NCBI RefSeq assembly: GCF_001412215.1
Contig: NZ_LLWP01000004.1
Coordinates: 310,001-374,000, forward strand
Length of the DNA stretch: 64,000 nucleotides
Direction: 5' to 3'
From: Pedobacter sp. Hv1
GTDB lineage: Bacteria; Bacteroidota; Bacteroidia; Sphingobacteriales; Sphingobacteriaceae
The position numbers and the translations under genes are program-made. Below, one piece after another: positions 52,302-60,704 of the stretch. The notes under the pieces are model-generated. The model was not told where the DNA came from and made no database searches. It was given only the letters and a program-made list of their open reading frames with translations. Every line of letters starts with the position of its first letter. Within the stretch, counting starts at the first letter, position 1.

Positions 52302-53324
52302 TTAAAAAGAATTTCGCTCAATGGTTAAGAAAGGGTTTGCTATCTTTTCTCTTTTGTTGTTTAAAACCATCTTTGCCATATCAGTACCCATTTTACCAAA
52401 ATCGCTTGTTATTGTGGTAATTCCTTCGGCAATGATACTTTTTAATGGGGTTTCATGATAAGAAACTATTCCCAAATCTTTGCCTAAAACCCAACCATTC
52501 ATTTTTGCAGTAGTGATAATATGAACCAGGTCGTTATCATCGTTGATAATATAAAGATCACCTTTTCTTAATTTATAACCTACAGTTTCCCTTTCTACAA
52601 TACTTGGAATGGCCGAATGCTTAAAGAAATTCTCAAAGCCGGTAATCACATCATAGGAGCGCGAATTACTAGAGAAAAGTAATACTACACGTTTATAATT
52701 GTTCAATCGTTCTTTATAACTTTCAAAGAAATTATAGATGTCTTTTTCATAATTCTGGCACACATAAGGGTATTTATTCCCTAATTCTTTCATTCCTGAA
52801 TCTAGTAGGTATAATCGCTTTTGGTCAAGCTCTGTCAATATCTTCTTGGTATCTTTATGAAGTACCGGCATTACAACAAAAGTATTGTAATAGGCCGAGT
52901 GGTTCTTGATCAATGTTTCAAAAACCTTAACATTATGATGATGAAAATAGATGTCAACTGTTGCTTTGGCTTTTATCTCGTTAATAAATGCATTAAACAA
53001 GACCTCTCTGTAAGGATTAAATGTACTGAGTAGTAAAAATATATTTTTATCAGGTGTAAAGTTATCGTTGGTTACAAAATACCCTTTTCCTGGTATAGAG
53101 TCGATAGTACCTGTATTGCGAAGATCATTATAAGCTTTAAATATTGATCCCCTTGCAATAGAAAATGCTGCTGCAATATGATTAACCGAAGGTAGGGTAT
53201 CGCCCTGTTTCAGTTTGCCAGAAGTAATCGCATCACGAATGGATTGCACTATTTGTTTATAAATAGGTGTCGATTCCTGAGCATTGATTTTGATTAGGGA
53301 TTGCTCATTCAAAGCATTTTTCAT
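52302..53324 (-). CDS. GntR-type regulator with LacI-like sensor
   Basis: 340 residues. The N-terminal winged HTH is SGKLKQGDTLPSVNHIAAAF and ARGSIFKAYNDLRNTGTIDS, followed by PGKGYFVTN. The remaining 250 residues resemble periplasmic-binding-protein folds (VVLLFSSNSRSYDVITGFE, LGIVSYHETPLKSIIAEGIT), a Bacteroidota arrangement for sugar sensing. It is divergent from murQ and the MFS gene. The intervening 128 bp hold GTATATAC, a GntR-type core, so it should control the amino-sugar operon. Confidence 0.88.
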   Translation of the reverse strand: MKNALNEQSLIKINAQESTPIYKQIVQSIRDAITSGKLKQGDTLPSVNHIAAAFSIARGSIFKAYNDLRNTGTIDSIPGKGYFVTNDNFTPDKNIFLLLSTFNPYREVLFNAFINEIKAKATVDIYFHHHNVKVFETLIKNHSAYYNTFVVMPVLHKDTKKILTELDQKRLYLLDSGMKELGNKYPYVCQNYEKDIYNFFESYKERLNNYKRVVLLFSSNSRSYDVITGFENFFKHSAIPSIVERETVGYKLRKGDLYIINDDNDLVHIITTAKMNGWVLGKDLGIVSYHETPLKSIIAEGITTITSDFGKMGTDMAKMVLNNKREKIANPFLTIERNSF

Positions 53325-53403
53325 ATGCCAAATATATAACTTCTACATAGTTATCATTAAAAAATATTTTGGATTAATGTAATTTATATTTAATATTGTT
53401 TTG

Positions 53404-53428
53404 TATGTACCAGTATATACCAGTACAT
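53404..53428. promoter_or_regulatory. probable GntR operator in front of murQ
   Basis: GTATATAC at 53413-53420 fits the GT-N-TA-N-AC core bound by GntR-type regulators. It sits inside TACCAGTA repeats (53408-53415 and 53418-53425) spaced 10 bp apart. The site lies 25-49 bp upstream of the murQ ATG and about 80 bp from the divergent GntR gene. Confidence 0.6.
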
Positions 53429-53452
53429 AATATAAATAACTTGCATTATCAG

Positions 53453-54271
53453 ATGAATTTGGAAAAAACTACAGAGATGCCATCGAAATATAGGCACTTG
53501 GAAAAAATGTCGACAGTTGAGCTATTGAATAATATCAATACAGAAGATGCTACAGTTGCTGAATCTATAAAACAACATCTCCCACAAATTGGAAACTTGG
53601 TCAATATCATTAAAGAAAGGCTTTTATCAGGAGGGAGGCTTTTTTATATCGGAGCAGGTACCAGCGGACGATTGGGTGTATTAGATGCTAGTGAGTGTCC
53701 ACCAACATTTGGGGTTTCTTCTCATCTAGTTATAGGCATTATAGCTGGTGGAGACAAGGCACTAAGATTTGGTATTGAAAATGCTGAAGATAGTGAGCAA
53801 TTAGGATGGGCAGATTTGAATAACTATGAACCTACACAAAAAGATGTAGTTGTTGGTATAGCGGCGAGCGGAACGACACCTTATGTACTAGGTGCTTTAA
53901 AACAAGCTCAAAAGATGGGCATTGTTACTGGATCAATTGTTTGCAATCCAAATAGTCCTATTTCTGCATTTGCTGATTTTCCAATAGAAGTGGTTGTAGG
54001 ACCAGAATTTATTACTGGTAGCACAAGAATGAAAAGTGGCACTGCACAAAAGTTAATATTGAACATGATCTCTACTGCAGCTATGATTGGCATTGGAAGG
54101 GTTGATGATAACAAAATGGTAAATATGCAGATCACCAATCAGAAATTGATAGACAGGGGTACCAAAATGTTAATGGATAGGACAGGTATTGAAGATTATG
54201 AAAAAGCAAAAGCAATGTTAATCAGATATGGAAGTGTTCAGGAAGCTTTAAAAATAACCAAGCAATTATGA
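53453..54271 (+). CDS. murQ: N-acetylmuramic acid 6-phosphate etherase
   Basis: 272 residues from ATG 53453, the usual MurQ start (TEMPSKYRHLEKMSTVELL); the longer frame is not start-like. MurQ motifs: GGRLFYIGAGTSGRLGVLDA, SECPPTFG, GVAASGTTPYVLGAL-like (GIAASGTTPYVLGAL), SGSTRMKSGTAQK-like (TGSTRMKSGTAQKLILNM). It cleaves the lactyl ether of MurNAc-6-P to give GlcNAc-6-P and D-lactate in peptidoglycan recycling, in the cytosol. The MFS gene starts in an ATGA overlap with its stop. Confidence 0.96.
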   Translation: MNLEKTTEMPSKYRHLEKMSTVELLNNINTEDATVAESIKQHLPQIGNLVNIIKERLLSGGRLFYIGAGTSGRLGVLDASECPPTFGVSSHLVIGIIAGGDKALRFGIENAEDSEQLGWADLNNYEPTQKDVVVGIAASGTTPYVLGALKQAQKMGIVTGSIVCNPNSPISAFADFPIEVVVGPEFITGSTRMKSGTAQKLILNMISTAAMIGIGRVDDNKMVNMQITNQKLIDRGTKMLMDRTGIEDYEKAKAMLIRYGSVQEALKITKQL

Positions 54272-55533
54272 CAAATGTATCTCTACCATTAAAAGAAAAA
54301 AACTATACTGCTCAGGTCATCACAATAGGTGGTTTCTTCTTCATATTTGGCTTTTTAACATGGGTAAATGGTACATTAATTCCATACCTTAAAATAGCAT
54401 GCGAACTGGAAGAATGGCAGGCTTACCTGGTTGTTTTTGCCTTTTACATTTCTTATACGGTAATGGCTTTGCCATCTGGAAAATTTCTGGAACGTACAGG
54501 GATGGTGAGTGGAATGAGGATAGGCTTACTTATAATGGCATTCGGTTGTTTGTTATTTGTACCAGCCGCCTTGACCAGAATGTTTCCTTTATTTCTTCTA
54601 GGGCTGTTTATTGTTGGTACGGGATTAACCTTATTACAAACCGCAGTTAACCCTTACATTACCCTGCTCGGACCACCAGAAAGAGCTGCCCAGAGAATTA
54701 GTATAATGGGCATATGTAATAAGTTTGCAGGTGTTATTGCACCAATAATTTTAGGAGCAATCCTGCTGCATCAATCAGATTTGTTGATCTCCGAATTAAA
54801 AGGTCTTAGTGGTTTAGCAAAACAGGAAAGATTGGATGAACTGGCTCGTGGGGTAATTTTACCTTATATGGTTTTAACAGCAATTCTGATATTGATTGCT
54901 TGGCTTTTAAAGTACCCTAAGCTTCCTCCTCTGCAAGCCGAAAGCTCGAAAGAAGATGACCACAAAAAATCTCTGACAAGCCAGCAAGTGAAAAGTTTTT
55001 CATTAGGATTTTTGGCTATATTTTGCACTGTTGGTGTTGAGGTTATTGCTGGAGATACGATAGGGAATTATGGTCTTTACCATAATTTGAGCTTAGATAT
55101 TGCTAAAAGTTTAACCTCTTATACACTAGCAGCGATGATGACGGGTTATATCATCGGTGTGGTAATCATTCCCAAATATGTAAGTCAAGAAAAAGCCTTT
55201 TTATTGTCAAACCTTTTGGCAATGGTACTTACAATGGTCATTCTTTTTAGTCCCAGTACAACCTCTATTGCTGCTGTGGCATTGTTAGGTTTTGCCAATG
55301 CCTTATTATGGCCTGCTATTTGGCCAAAAGCACTGAAAACACTTACTGGAAAACAATTAAATAAGGCTTCAGCAATATTAATTATGGGTATTGCCGGAGG
55401 GGCATTATTGCCTTTGCTTTATGGTTGGATTTCTCATTCCTTTAATAATCAGATTGCTTATCTGGTGCTCATTCCATGTTATCTTTTTAATATTTATTAT
55501 TTTTTCTATCAACCATCTAACTCAAAAACTTAG
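54268..55533 (+). CDS. FucP-type MFS sugar permease, candidate amino-sugar importer
   Basis: 421 residues with twelve TM segments. It opens ITIGGFFFIFGFLTWVNGTL, a FucP/glucose-galactose symporter hallmark, with the paired G-K-x-L-E-R-x-G loop (PSGKFLERTGMVSG) and LQTAVNPYITLLGPPERAAQ, another strong family marker. Coupling by ATGA to murQ points to uptake of MurNAc or a related cell-wall sugar; the family itself carries several sugars. The terminator follows 38 bp later. Confidence 0.92.
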   Translation: MTNVSLPLKEKNYTAQVITIGGFFFIFGFLTWVNGTLIPYLKIACELEEWQAYLVVFAFYISYTVMALPSGKFLERTGMVSGMRIGLLIMAFGCLLFVPAALTRMFPLFLLGLFIVGTGLTLLQTAVNPYITLLGPPERAAQRISIMGICNKFAGVIAPIILGAILLHQSDLLISELKGLSGLAKQERLDELARGVILPYMVLTAILILIAWLLKYPKLPPLQAESSKEDDHKKSLTSQQVKSFSLGFLAIFCTVGVEVIAGDTIGNYGLYHNLSLDIAKSLTSYTLAAMMTGYIIGVVIIPKYVSQEKAFLLSNLLAMVLTMVILFSPSTTSIAAVALLGFANALLWPAIWPKALKTLTGKQLNKASAILIMGIAGGALLPLLYGWISHSFNNQIAYLVLIPCYLFNIYYFFYQPSNSKT

Positions 55534-55571
55534 AATAATAATTAATCATACATTCAAAAATTAGCACTCTT

Positions 55572-55604
55572 GCCCATTGAATTATTTCAATGGGCTTATT
55601 TATT
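55572..55604 (+). terminator. Rho-independent terminator after murQ-permease
   Basis: GCCCATTGAA (55572-55581) pairs with TTCAATGGGC (55586-55595), a 10-bp perfect stem with a TTAT loop, followed by TTATTTATT. Confidence 0.85.
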
Positions 55605-55630
55605 AATTTCAAATTGAGAATATGGGATGA

Positions 55631-55828
55631 TTACTCTTGATTCTTTTTATTTTCTCTAGCATTTTTGATGATAAAGAAAACACAAGCCACAAAAACGATG
55701 ATGTAAACAACAGCTAATGCAGGTTTTTCAAATTTAAAATTTTGAAAGTCGAATTGTTCATACAATGTTACTCCTAAAATGATTGCCACAATCCAAAATA
55801 CAAAGGATGTTGCTTTTTTCTTTTCCAT
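55631..55828 (-). CDS. small two-pass membrane protein
   Basis: 65 residues from ATG 55828; the longer frame runs into the gene upstream and is not needed. Two hydrophobic stretches (FVFWIVAIILGVTLYEQF, ALAVVYIIVFVACVFFIIK) and charged ends. No motif. The start is 5 bp past the stop of the DUF3667 gene, so it is probably translated with that gene and may be its small partner. Confidence 0.6.
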   Translation of the reverse strand: MEKKKATSFVFWIVAIILGVTLYEQFDFQNFKFEKPALAVVYIIVFVACVFFIIKNARENKKNQE

Positions 55829-55833
55829 ATTTT

Positions 55834-56550
55834 TTAATGTTTGATGACAAAGTCGATTAATCCGCCTAAAAGCACTACAGAGAGCCAAAAACTAATCATT
55901 CCTAATAGATAAGAAACCAATGCTTTCACATAGTTCATTACTTTTTTCTTGTCAAAAAATTGGCCGATAGCCCAAGTACCATAAACAATAAATACCATGC
56001 CTGCTATTTGCATTAAGTCAATGTTTGTGAGCCCTTTAAACAGCGCAAAAACAGCCATAACCAACATTCCCATGCCCATTACAAAACAAAGCAGTATCAA
56101 AATTTCATAGAAATTATAGTCGTACTTTTTAAAAAAGACTTTCAACCAAAAGGCAATAAACATCCCCATAATTAGGTTCGAATAGCCATAATGGTCTTTA
56201 ACCCAGTCTGAAATTAACCCAGCTGAAGATTTTTCCACTTCGTCAAATTTCACATATCCATCTTTAATATGAAAAAAGTGATTGACAAGTGTATAAACTA
56301 GAGAGGTAATAATGATAAAAATAATTGGTTTAACCAATCGGTTCCTGTTTTCAGCTACAAAATGCCGAACACTTTCTCCAGGTCTTGTTAGTAATTCTCG
56401 AATAGTATAGAGTATGCCTTTCTCAAAGTGTAAAATGTGCTCAATTTCGTGAATAATGTAATGTCCACTAATCCGTTTGAGTTTAACAGGTTGTCCACAG
56501 TTGGCACAATAGTTTAGATTCACTTCTACATTGCAATTTTTGCAATTCAT
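55834..56550 (-). CDS. DUF3667-type zinc-ribbon membrane protein
   Basis: 238 residues. The N-terminus is a zinc ribbon (NCKNCNVEVNLNYCANCGQP). It is followed by RISGHYIIHEIEHILHFEKG and GILYTIRELLTRPGESVRHF, the conserved DUF3667 stretch. Four to five TMs follow (IIFIIITSLVYTLVNHFF and others). The role is unknown; such proteins occur throughout Bacteroidota. The 65-residue membrane protein gene follows closely. Confidence 0.9.
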   Translation of the reverse strand: MNCKNCNVEVNLNYCANCGQPVKLKRISGHYIIHEIEHILHFEKGILYTIRELLTRPGESVRHFVAENRNRLVKPIIFIIITSLVYTLVNHFFHIKDGYVKFDEVEKSSAGLISDWVKDHYGYSNLIMGMFIAFWLKVFFKKYDYNFYEILILLCFVMGMGMLVMAVFALFKGLTNIDLMQIAGMVFIVYGTWAIGQFFDKKKVMNYVKALVSYLLGMISFWLSVVLLGGLIDFVIKH

Positions 56551-56783
56551 AATTTGTCTGTCAGTCGTTAATTACTTTGTCGGTTACGAATAAACCAAAA
56601 TTAAACAAATATTTCAACTGTGTATTGGATTCAGATTATTGCTTCATGAAATTATTATAAACATTAAGTAAGATTAGCTTAATTAAAGCAACATCAAAAT
56701 ATTTATCTTTATTTACTGTTATACCTATCAATGGGGAGTAAATGATCATCTTTCTGCCACCCACCCAACATTAATTACAAAAA

Positions 56784-58169
56784 ATGAAAAGAACAATCAT
56801 CTTTCTGATCGGAGTACTTTCCTTAAACCTTATTCCTGCTTTCTCCTGCACAATTTTCATTGCTAACGATGGCAAGCATATCTTAGTTGGAAATAACGAG
56901 GATTATTCTCCATTAAAAAGAACTTTTTTGTGGGTAAGACCTGCAACACAGCAAAAGAAAGGTTACGTTTTCTGGGGATTTGAAGAAAAATATCCAGAAG
57001 GAGGAATGAATGACCAAGGGCTTTTCTATGATGCAGCTGCTCTTCCACAGGAAGTAAACATGGTAAAAAACCCTATAAAACCTGATTTTGAAGGATATAT
57101 TCTAGAGAAAATATTACAAGAATGTAGTACGGTAAAAGAAGCATTAGCGCTTTTTAATCGCTATAACCTTACTTGGCAGCAAAAAGCGCAGATCATGATC
57201 GCCGATCGTACAGGTGATTATGCCATTGTCAATGCAAGCTATACGATCCATCCGAGCGATAAAAAATATGTATTGACCAATTATAATCTCCAAGATGCAA
57301 AAAATGCTGATTTTAAATGCTGGCGCAGAAAAACGGCTTACCATATGCTTAACAATAGCCCAGTAACAGTAGGGGATTTCACTAAAATACTCGATGCTAC
57401 TGCACAACGAGAAACCGACAACAGTACGGTTTACAGTCAAGTATGTGATCTGAAAAATAAAACCATTTATTTATATCAGCGCCATGATTATACTGTTTCT
57501 AAAAAAATTGATTTACTTCAATTGCTTAAAAAAGGACGTCAGAATATAGAAATAAAAGCGCTATTCCCAAAAACTGTATTTGATCAAATCAAAAATACGT
57601 ATGAAAAGGAGGGGATCTCGGCTGCCATTAAAAGCTACCAACAACAAAGAAAATCAAATCAAGCGGCTTATCAATTTACAGAGAAAGACCTGGAAACATT
57701 AGGTTATCAGTTGATAGATAGCAATCGCATAACAGACGCAGAAAAGCTGTTAGAAACTAATCTCAGCTATTACCCTAATTCAGAAAGGGCAAAAGTAGCA
57801 CTCGCAAATGCCTACATCCGTAGTGGAAAAAAGGAGAAAGCAAATCAGCTGTATCAATTGATAAAAGAAGTCAACCCTTCCAATTATTACCTCAATCTAT
57901 TTGGGCCAAAGCAAAACATGGTTACTTTTAGCATAAAAGGCATGCAAGGAGCTGAAACCATTGCCTTGGCAGGTACATTTAATAATTATGATCCAAAAGC
58001 CAACCTATTTGTGAAGAAGGACGGTGAATGGATATGTACGCTTCATATTCCTTCAGGCAAGTATGCTTATAAACTCTATGTTGACAATACTTATTGGATA
58101 CAGGACCCTGCCAACCAGATGCATATCAAACCTAACGAATGGTGGGACTCTTATTTACAGGTTCAATAA
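56784..58169 (+). CDS. Ntn (choloylglycine-type) amidohydrolase with TPR and glycogen-binding-like modules
   Basis: 461 residues. Signal peptide residues 1-21 end just before Cys22 (AFS, then CTIFIANDGKHILVGNNEDY), which becomes the N-terminal nucleophile of an Ntn hydrolase. The hydrolase body runs to about 285. Two TPR-like helix pairs follow (NRITDAEKLLETNLSYYPNS, YIRSGKKEKANQLYQLIKE). The last 85 residues resemble a CBM48/AMPK glycogen-binding beta domain (ALAGTFNNYDPKANLFVKKD, GKYAYKLYVDN, TYWIQDPAN). It probably cleaves linear amides in the periplasm. I know of no settled substrate for this combination. Confidence 0.85.
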   Translation: MKRTIIFLIGVLSLNLIPAFSCTIFIANDGKHILVGNNEDYSPLKRTFLWVRPATQQKKGYVFWGFEEKYPEGGMNDQGLFYDAAALPQEVNMVKNPIKPDFEGYILEKILQECSTVKEALALFNRYNLTWQQKAQIMIADRTGDYAIVNASYTIHPSDKKYVLTNYNLQDAKNADFKCWRRKTAYHMLNNSPVTVGDFTKILDATAQRETDNSTVYSQVCDLKNKTIYLYQRHDYTVSKKIDLLQLLKKGRQNIEIKALFPKTVFDQIKNTYEKEGISAAIKSYQQQRKSNQAAYQFTEKDLETLGYQLIDSNRITDAEKLLETNLSYYPNSERAKVALANAYIRSGKKEKANQLYQLIKEVNPSNYYLNLFGPKQNMVTFSIKGMQGAETIALAGTFNNYDPKANLFVKKDGEWICTLHIPSGKYAYKLYVDNTYWIQDPANQMHIKPNEWWDSYLQVQ

Positions 58170-58298
58170 ACAAATAGCTGGTTGCGATCAATCTAAAACT
58201 ACTATATCGCTATTTTTTTGTATATTTAATCTTATCGGTACATACATCGAATTGATCAATAAACTCAGTCAAAACTATAGAAATTGCTTTAACACGAT

Positions 58299-58709
58299 AT
58301 GATTAAAAAACACTTGTTAAAGATCTGGATTATTACTTTTCTAACAACTGCGATAGCTACATTTCTATTGGTGCATTTAATTGAAATTTACAGAACTGAT
58401 CATTTGAAACATTACATGCCTTACTTTACTGAATTGGTATGCACTTTAATTTCAATGGCTTTATCTTTTAGCTTTTTTACTGTTTTTCTTAATCTGAATA
58501 AAAAAGTTAGGCAAAACACAGTTTCAAATCTGCTTTCATTTTTTCTCTTCCCCACAATCTGTGGTTTTATCATTATACCTATAACTTTCAATAGATGGCC
58601 AGCAGATTTAAAGTACGTGTTGGCCATGATCATTCCCTTTTTTAGTTTTCTAATTTTTCAATGGTACAGGTTTAAGAGATACATGAAGATTGGTTGTAAT
58701 GCTATTTGA
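58299..58709 (+). CDS. four-pass membrane protein of unknown function
   Basis: 136 residues with TM segments IWIITFLTTAIATFLLVHLI, YFTELVCTLISMALSFSFF, NLLSFFLFPTICGFIIIP and YVLAMIIPFFSFLIFQWY. It is AT-rich and has no recognised domain. It lies beside the left tRNA-fragment repeat and its stop is 27 bp before that repeat. Confidence 0.6.
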   Translation: MIKKHLLKIWIITFLTTAIATFLLVHLIEIYRTDHLKHYMPYFTELVCTLISMALSFSFFTVFLNLNKKVRQNTVSNLLSFFLFPTICGFIIIPITFNRWPADLKYVLAMIIPFFSFLIFQWYRFKRYMKIGCNAI

Positions 58710-58735
58710 AAAAAACTCAAATAATAGCATAAAGC

Positions 58736-58781
58736 AAAAAGCCCCACATTTCTGTAAGGCTTTTCGTGATCCCGCTGGGAT
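58736..58781. repeat. direct repeat (left) with terminator hairpin and tRNA-Lys 3' fragment
   Basis: 46 bp: a hairpin region (AAAAAGCCCCACATTTCTGT then AAGGCTTTTC) followed by GTGATCCCGCTGGGAT. The last 16 bp equal the complement of the 3' end of tRNA-Lys (compare 11625-11640). The right copy at 60565-60610 matches at 43 of 46 positions. No tRNA body is attached. Confidence 0.75.
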
Positions 58782-58834
58782 AATGACTTATTAATCCAAT
58801 CGATACTAAATGAGTTGTGTTCTTAAAAACTAAT

Positions 58835-59728
58835 TTAGTAAGGTGATAAATTAGTTTTTTTCATTTGCTCTATAAAAAGGTTAATTTCTTTCAAGTTATT
58901 ATTCTTCAGTTTGAATGAATAAAATAGTTTTTGCTCTATTATTTTAGAAGACTTAATTGGTGCTTTAATTAAATTTTTGTCTAACTCTTCATCACATAAA
59001 TGTTTAGGAACTATACTAAATCCACTATTATTTTTTAAAGTTTCTATGATGCCCAAATAAGAGGGTAAAATATATCTTGGAACTATTCTAGGATGAGTAT
59101 TAAATCTAGAATCCCAGAACTTTTTTATATCATTTTGGTTATTGTCATAGGTAAACCAAGTTTGCTTTTGTAGCCATGTGATGAATTGCTTATCATTTTT
59201 TTCAATATGCTCTGGAATAACAATAGAATTGGAGCAAATTAATTCTAACTCTTCATGCTTTAAGTAGGTGAATTGATGGTCGTAAGTATCGTGTTTTTTT
59301 ATGCCAACCAATAATTGAATTTTTTCCATTTCAAGAGCTTCAATCAATTCTTTTTCATTTCCAAATTGGGTCACTATATACATGTCAAAAGTATAAATGT
59401 GATGTATTAATTCTTTCTTGAAAAAATCTGTGGTACAGCCAATTGTTATTGCAGACCGTTGTTTTTTTGTTCTTTGACTTGAATAGTATTCTACTTTTTC
59501 TAATTCACTTAATGGATTATTAATTTGTGAATATAAAAATTTTCCATATTCGGTAGGTGCTAATTTCCGAGTAGTTCTTTCAAATAGTTTTTTTCCAATA
59601 TGGCTTTCTAGGGCAGATAAATGTTTACTAACTCCAGGTTGAGTCATGTTTAATTTTTTTGAAGCTTCTGTTATATTTTTACATTCATATATAGCGCTGA
59701 ATGTTCTCAACCACTCTAAATTAATCAT
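58835..59728 (-). CDS. LysR family transcriptional regulator
   Basis: 297 residues. HTH at residues 1-65: EWLRTFSAIYECKNITEASK, KLNMTQPGVSKHLSALESHI, GKKLFERTTRKLAPT. The C-terminal effector domain has normal length. It is divergent from the flavin reductase gene (79 bp between starts), the usual LysR-target arrangement. Codon use is markedly AT-rich, in line with the surrounding framed segment. Confidence 0.92.
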   Translation of the reverse strand: MINLEWLRTFSAIYECKNITEASKKLNMTQPGVSKHLSALESHIGKKLFERTTRKLAPTEYGKFLYSQINNPLSELEKVEYYSSQRTKKQRSAITIGCTTDFFKKELIHHIYTFDMYIVTQFGNEKELIEALEMEKIQLLVGIKKHDTYDHQFTYLKHEELELICSNSIVIPEHIEKNDKQFITWLQKQTWFTYDNNQNDIKKFWDSRFNTHPRIVPRYILPSYLGIIETLKNNSGFSIVPKHLCDEELDKNLIKAPIKSSKIIEQKLFYSFKLKNNNLKEINLFIEQMKKTNLSPY

Positions 59729-59807
59729 AACATATATTATAAATAAGTAAACAAAAATAATTAAAATTATTAATGTGTTGACTCTATGTTTGTAAAAAAA
59801 AGAACAA

Positions 59808-60428
59808 ATGACAAAAACATTGGTAATAAATTATACGCCTAGAAAAGGCTCTTACACCCAAATTTTATTTGATGAGTTTGTGGAACTAGCAAAAGGAAAA
59901 ACAGAAATCAAACATTTAAATTTAGCTGAAACCCCACCAGAATTATTATTAGAGAAAAATTTGAATTTAATAATGGAATGGAATAGGGGTAAAAGAGACT
60001 TTTCAGCAATAGAACTCTTAACGCTATCTAATCATCATAAACTTATAGATGAAGTTATTGCAGTTGATCATATTGTATTGGCTTTTCCTATTTACAATTT
60101 TACAATGCCAGCAACAGTAAAGGCTTGGATAGATGCTATTGTTGTTAGTGATAAGACATTTTCTTTTAACCCTGAAACAGGCTTTAGTGGTCTTTGTAAA
60201 GATAAAAAAGCTTTATCAATAGTAGTTGGTGGATTCGATTATAATAATTCCGATAAGATCAAGGAATTTGCTTCAGCAACAATCAAACAAAATTTTGATT
60301 TTATGGGTATTTCTTCAGAACAGATTTCAGCTTTTGGGGTTGACCAAAATAGAGACCAATTAAATTCAATTCTTGAAAATGCGAAATTGGAAATAAAAAC
60401 TTTGATTGATAGATGGTTTCCAAATTAA
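59808..60428 (+). CDS. flavodoxin-fold NAD(P)H-dependent FMN reductase/azoreductase
   Basis: 206 residues. Flavodoxin-like start (LVINYTPRKGSYTQILFDEF), AFPIYNFTMPATVKAWIDAI (FMN-binding P-x-x-N-F-x-x-P-x-x-x-K-x-x-I-D), and FSFNPETGFSGLCKDKKALS match the acyl carrier protein phosphodiesterase/azoreductase group. It is cytosolic and probably reduces quinones or azo compounds. TATGTTTG at 59785-59792 looks like its -7 element. The divergent LysR gene is its likely regulator. Confidence 0.9.
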   Translation: MTKTLVINYTPRKGSYTQILFDEFVELAKGKTEIKHLNLAETPPELLLEKNLNLIMEWNRGKRDFSAIELLTLSNHHKLIDEVIAVDHIVLAFPIYNFTMPATVKAWIDAIVVSDKTFSFNPETGFSGLCKDKKALSIVVGGFDYNNSDKIKEFASATIKQNFDFMGISSEQISAFGVDQNRDQLNSILENAKLEIKTLIDRWFPN

Positions 60429-60455
60429 TACTAATGTTTCAGCATCTCGCTCAAT

Positions 60456-60490
60456 TGGTGCCCAAATTTGCCGATTACAATTGGGCACCA
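60456..60490 (+). terminator. GGTGCCC hairpin after flavin reductase
   Basis: TGGTGCCCAA (60456-60465) pairs with TTGGGCACCA (60481-60490). No T-run follows. CAATTGGGCACC here is identical to part of the hairpin at 22472-22495, suggesting a dispersed hairpin family. Confidence 0.5.
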
Positions 60491-60564
60491 GTTTGTATGG
60501 TGTAAGATGATTTGAAATAACTTATTATTCTTTCAGAATTACGGTTTTTAATATCTTTTAAACA

Positions 60565-60610
60565 AAAAAGCCCCACATTTCTGTGAGGCTTTTCGTGATT
60601 CCGTTGGGAT
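60565..60610. repeat. direct repeat (right) with terminator hairpin and tRNA-Lys 3' fragment
   Basis: 46 bp matching 58736-58781 at 43 positions. It has the better hairpin (GCCCCACA-TTTC-TGTGAGGC, one mismatch) and ends GTGATTCCGTTGGGAT, a slightly decayed tRNA-Lys 3' end. The bases after it (ATGAACTTA) still resemble the T arm of the tRNA. Confidence 0.75.
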
Positions 60611-60704
60611 ATGAACTTAGTTCAATTTTTAGCGTTTACATCCGGAAAGTTTGTTAATGGTGATGCCTTTTATATTATATTCGTCTTATTAGAAAGCCTT
60701 TATA

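Noticed and set aside
58765-58781. partial tRNA-Lys as a working tRNA gene
   Set aside because: Only about the last 16 bases of the tRNA are present, with no anticodon arm or 5' half; the same holds at 60595-60610.
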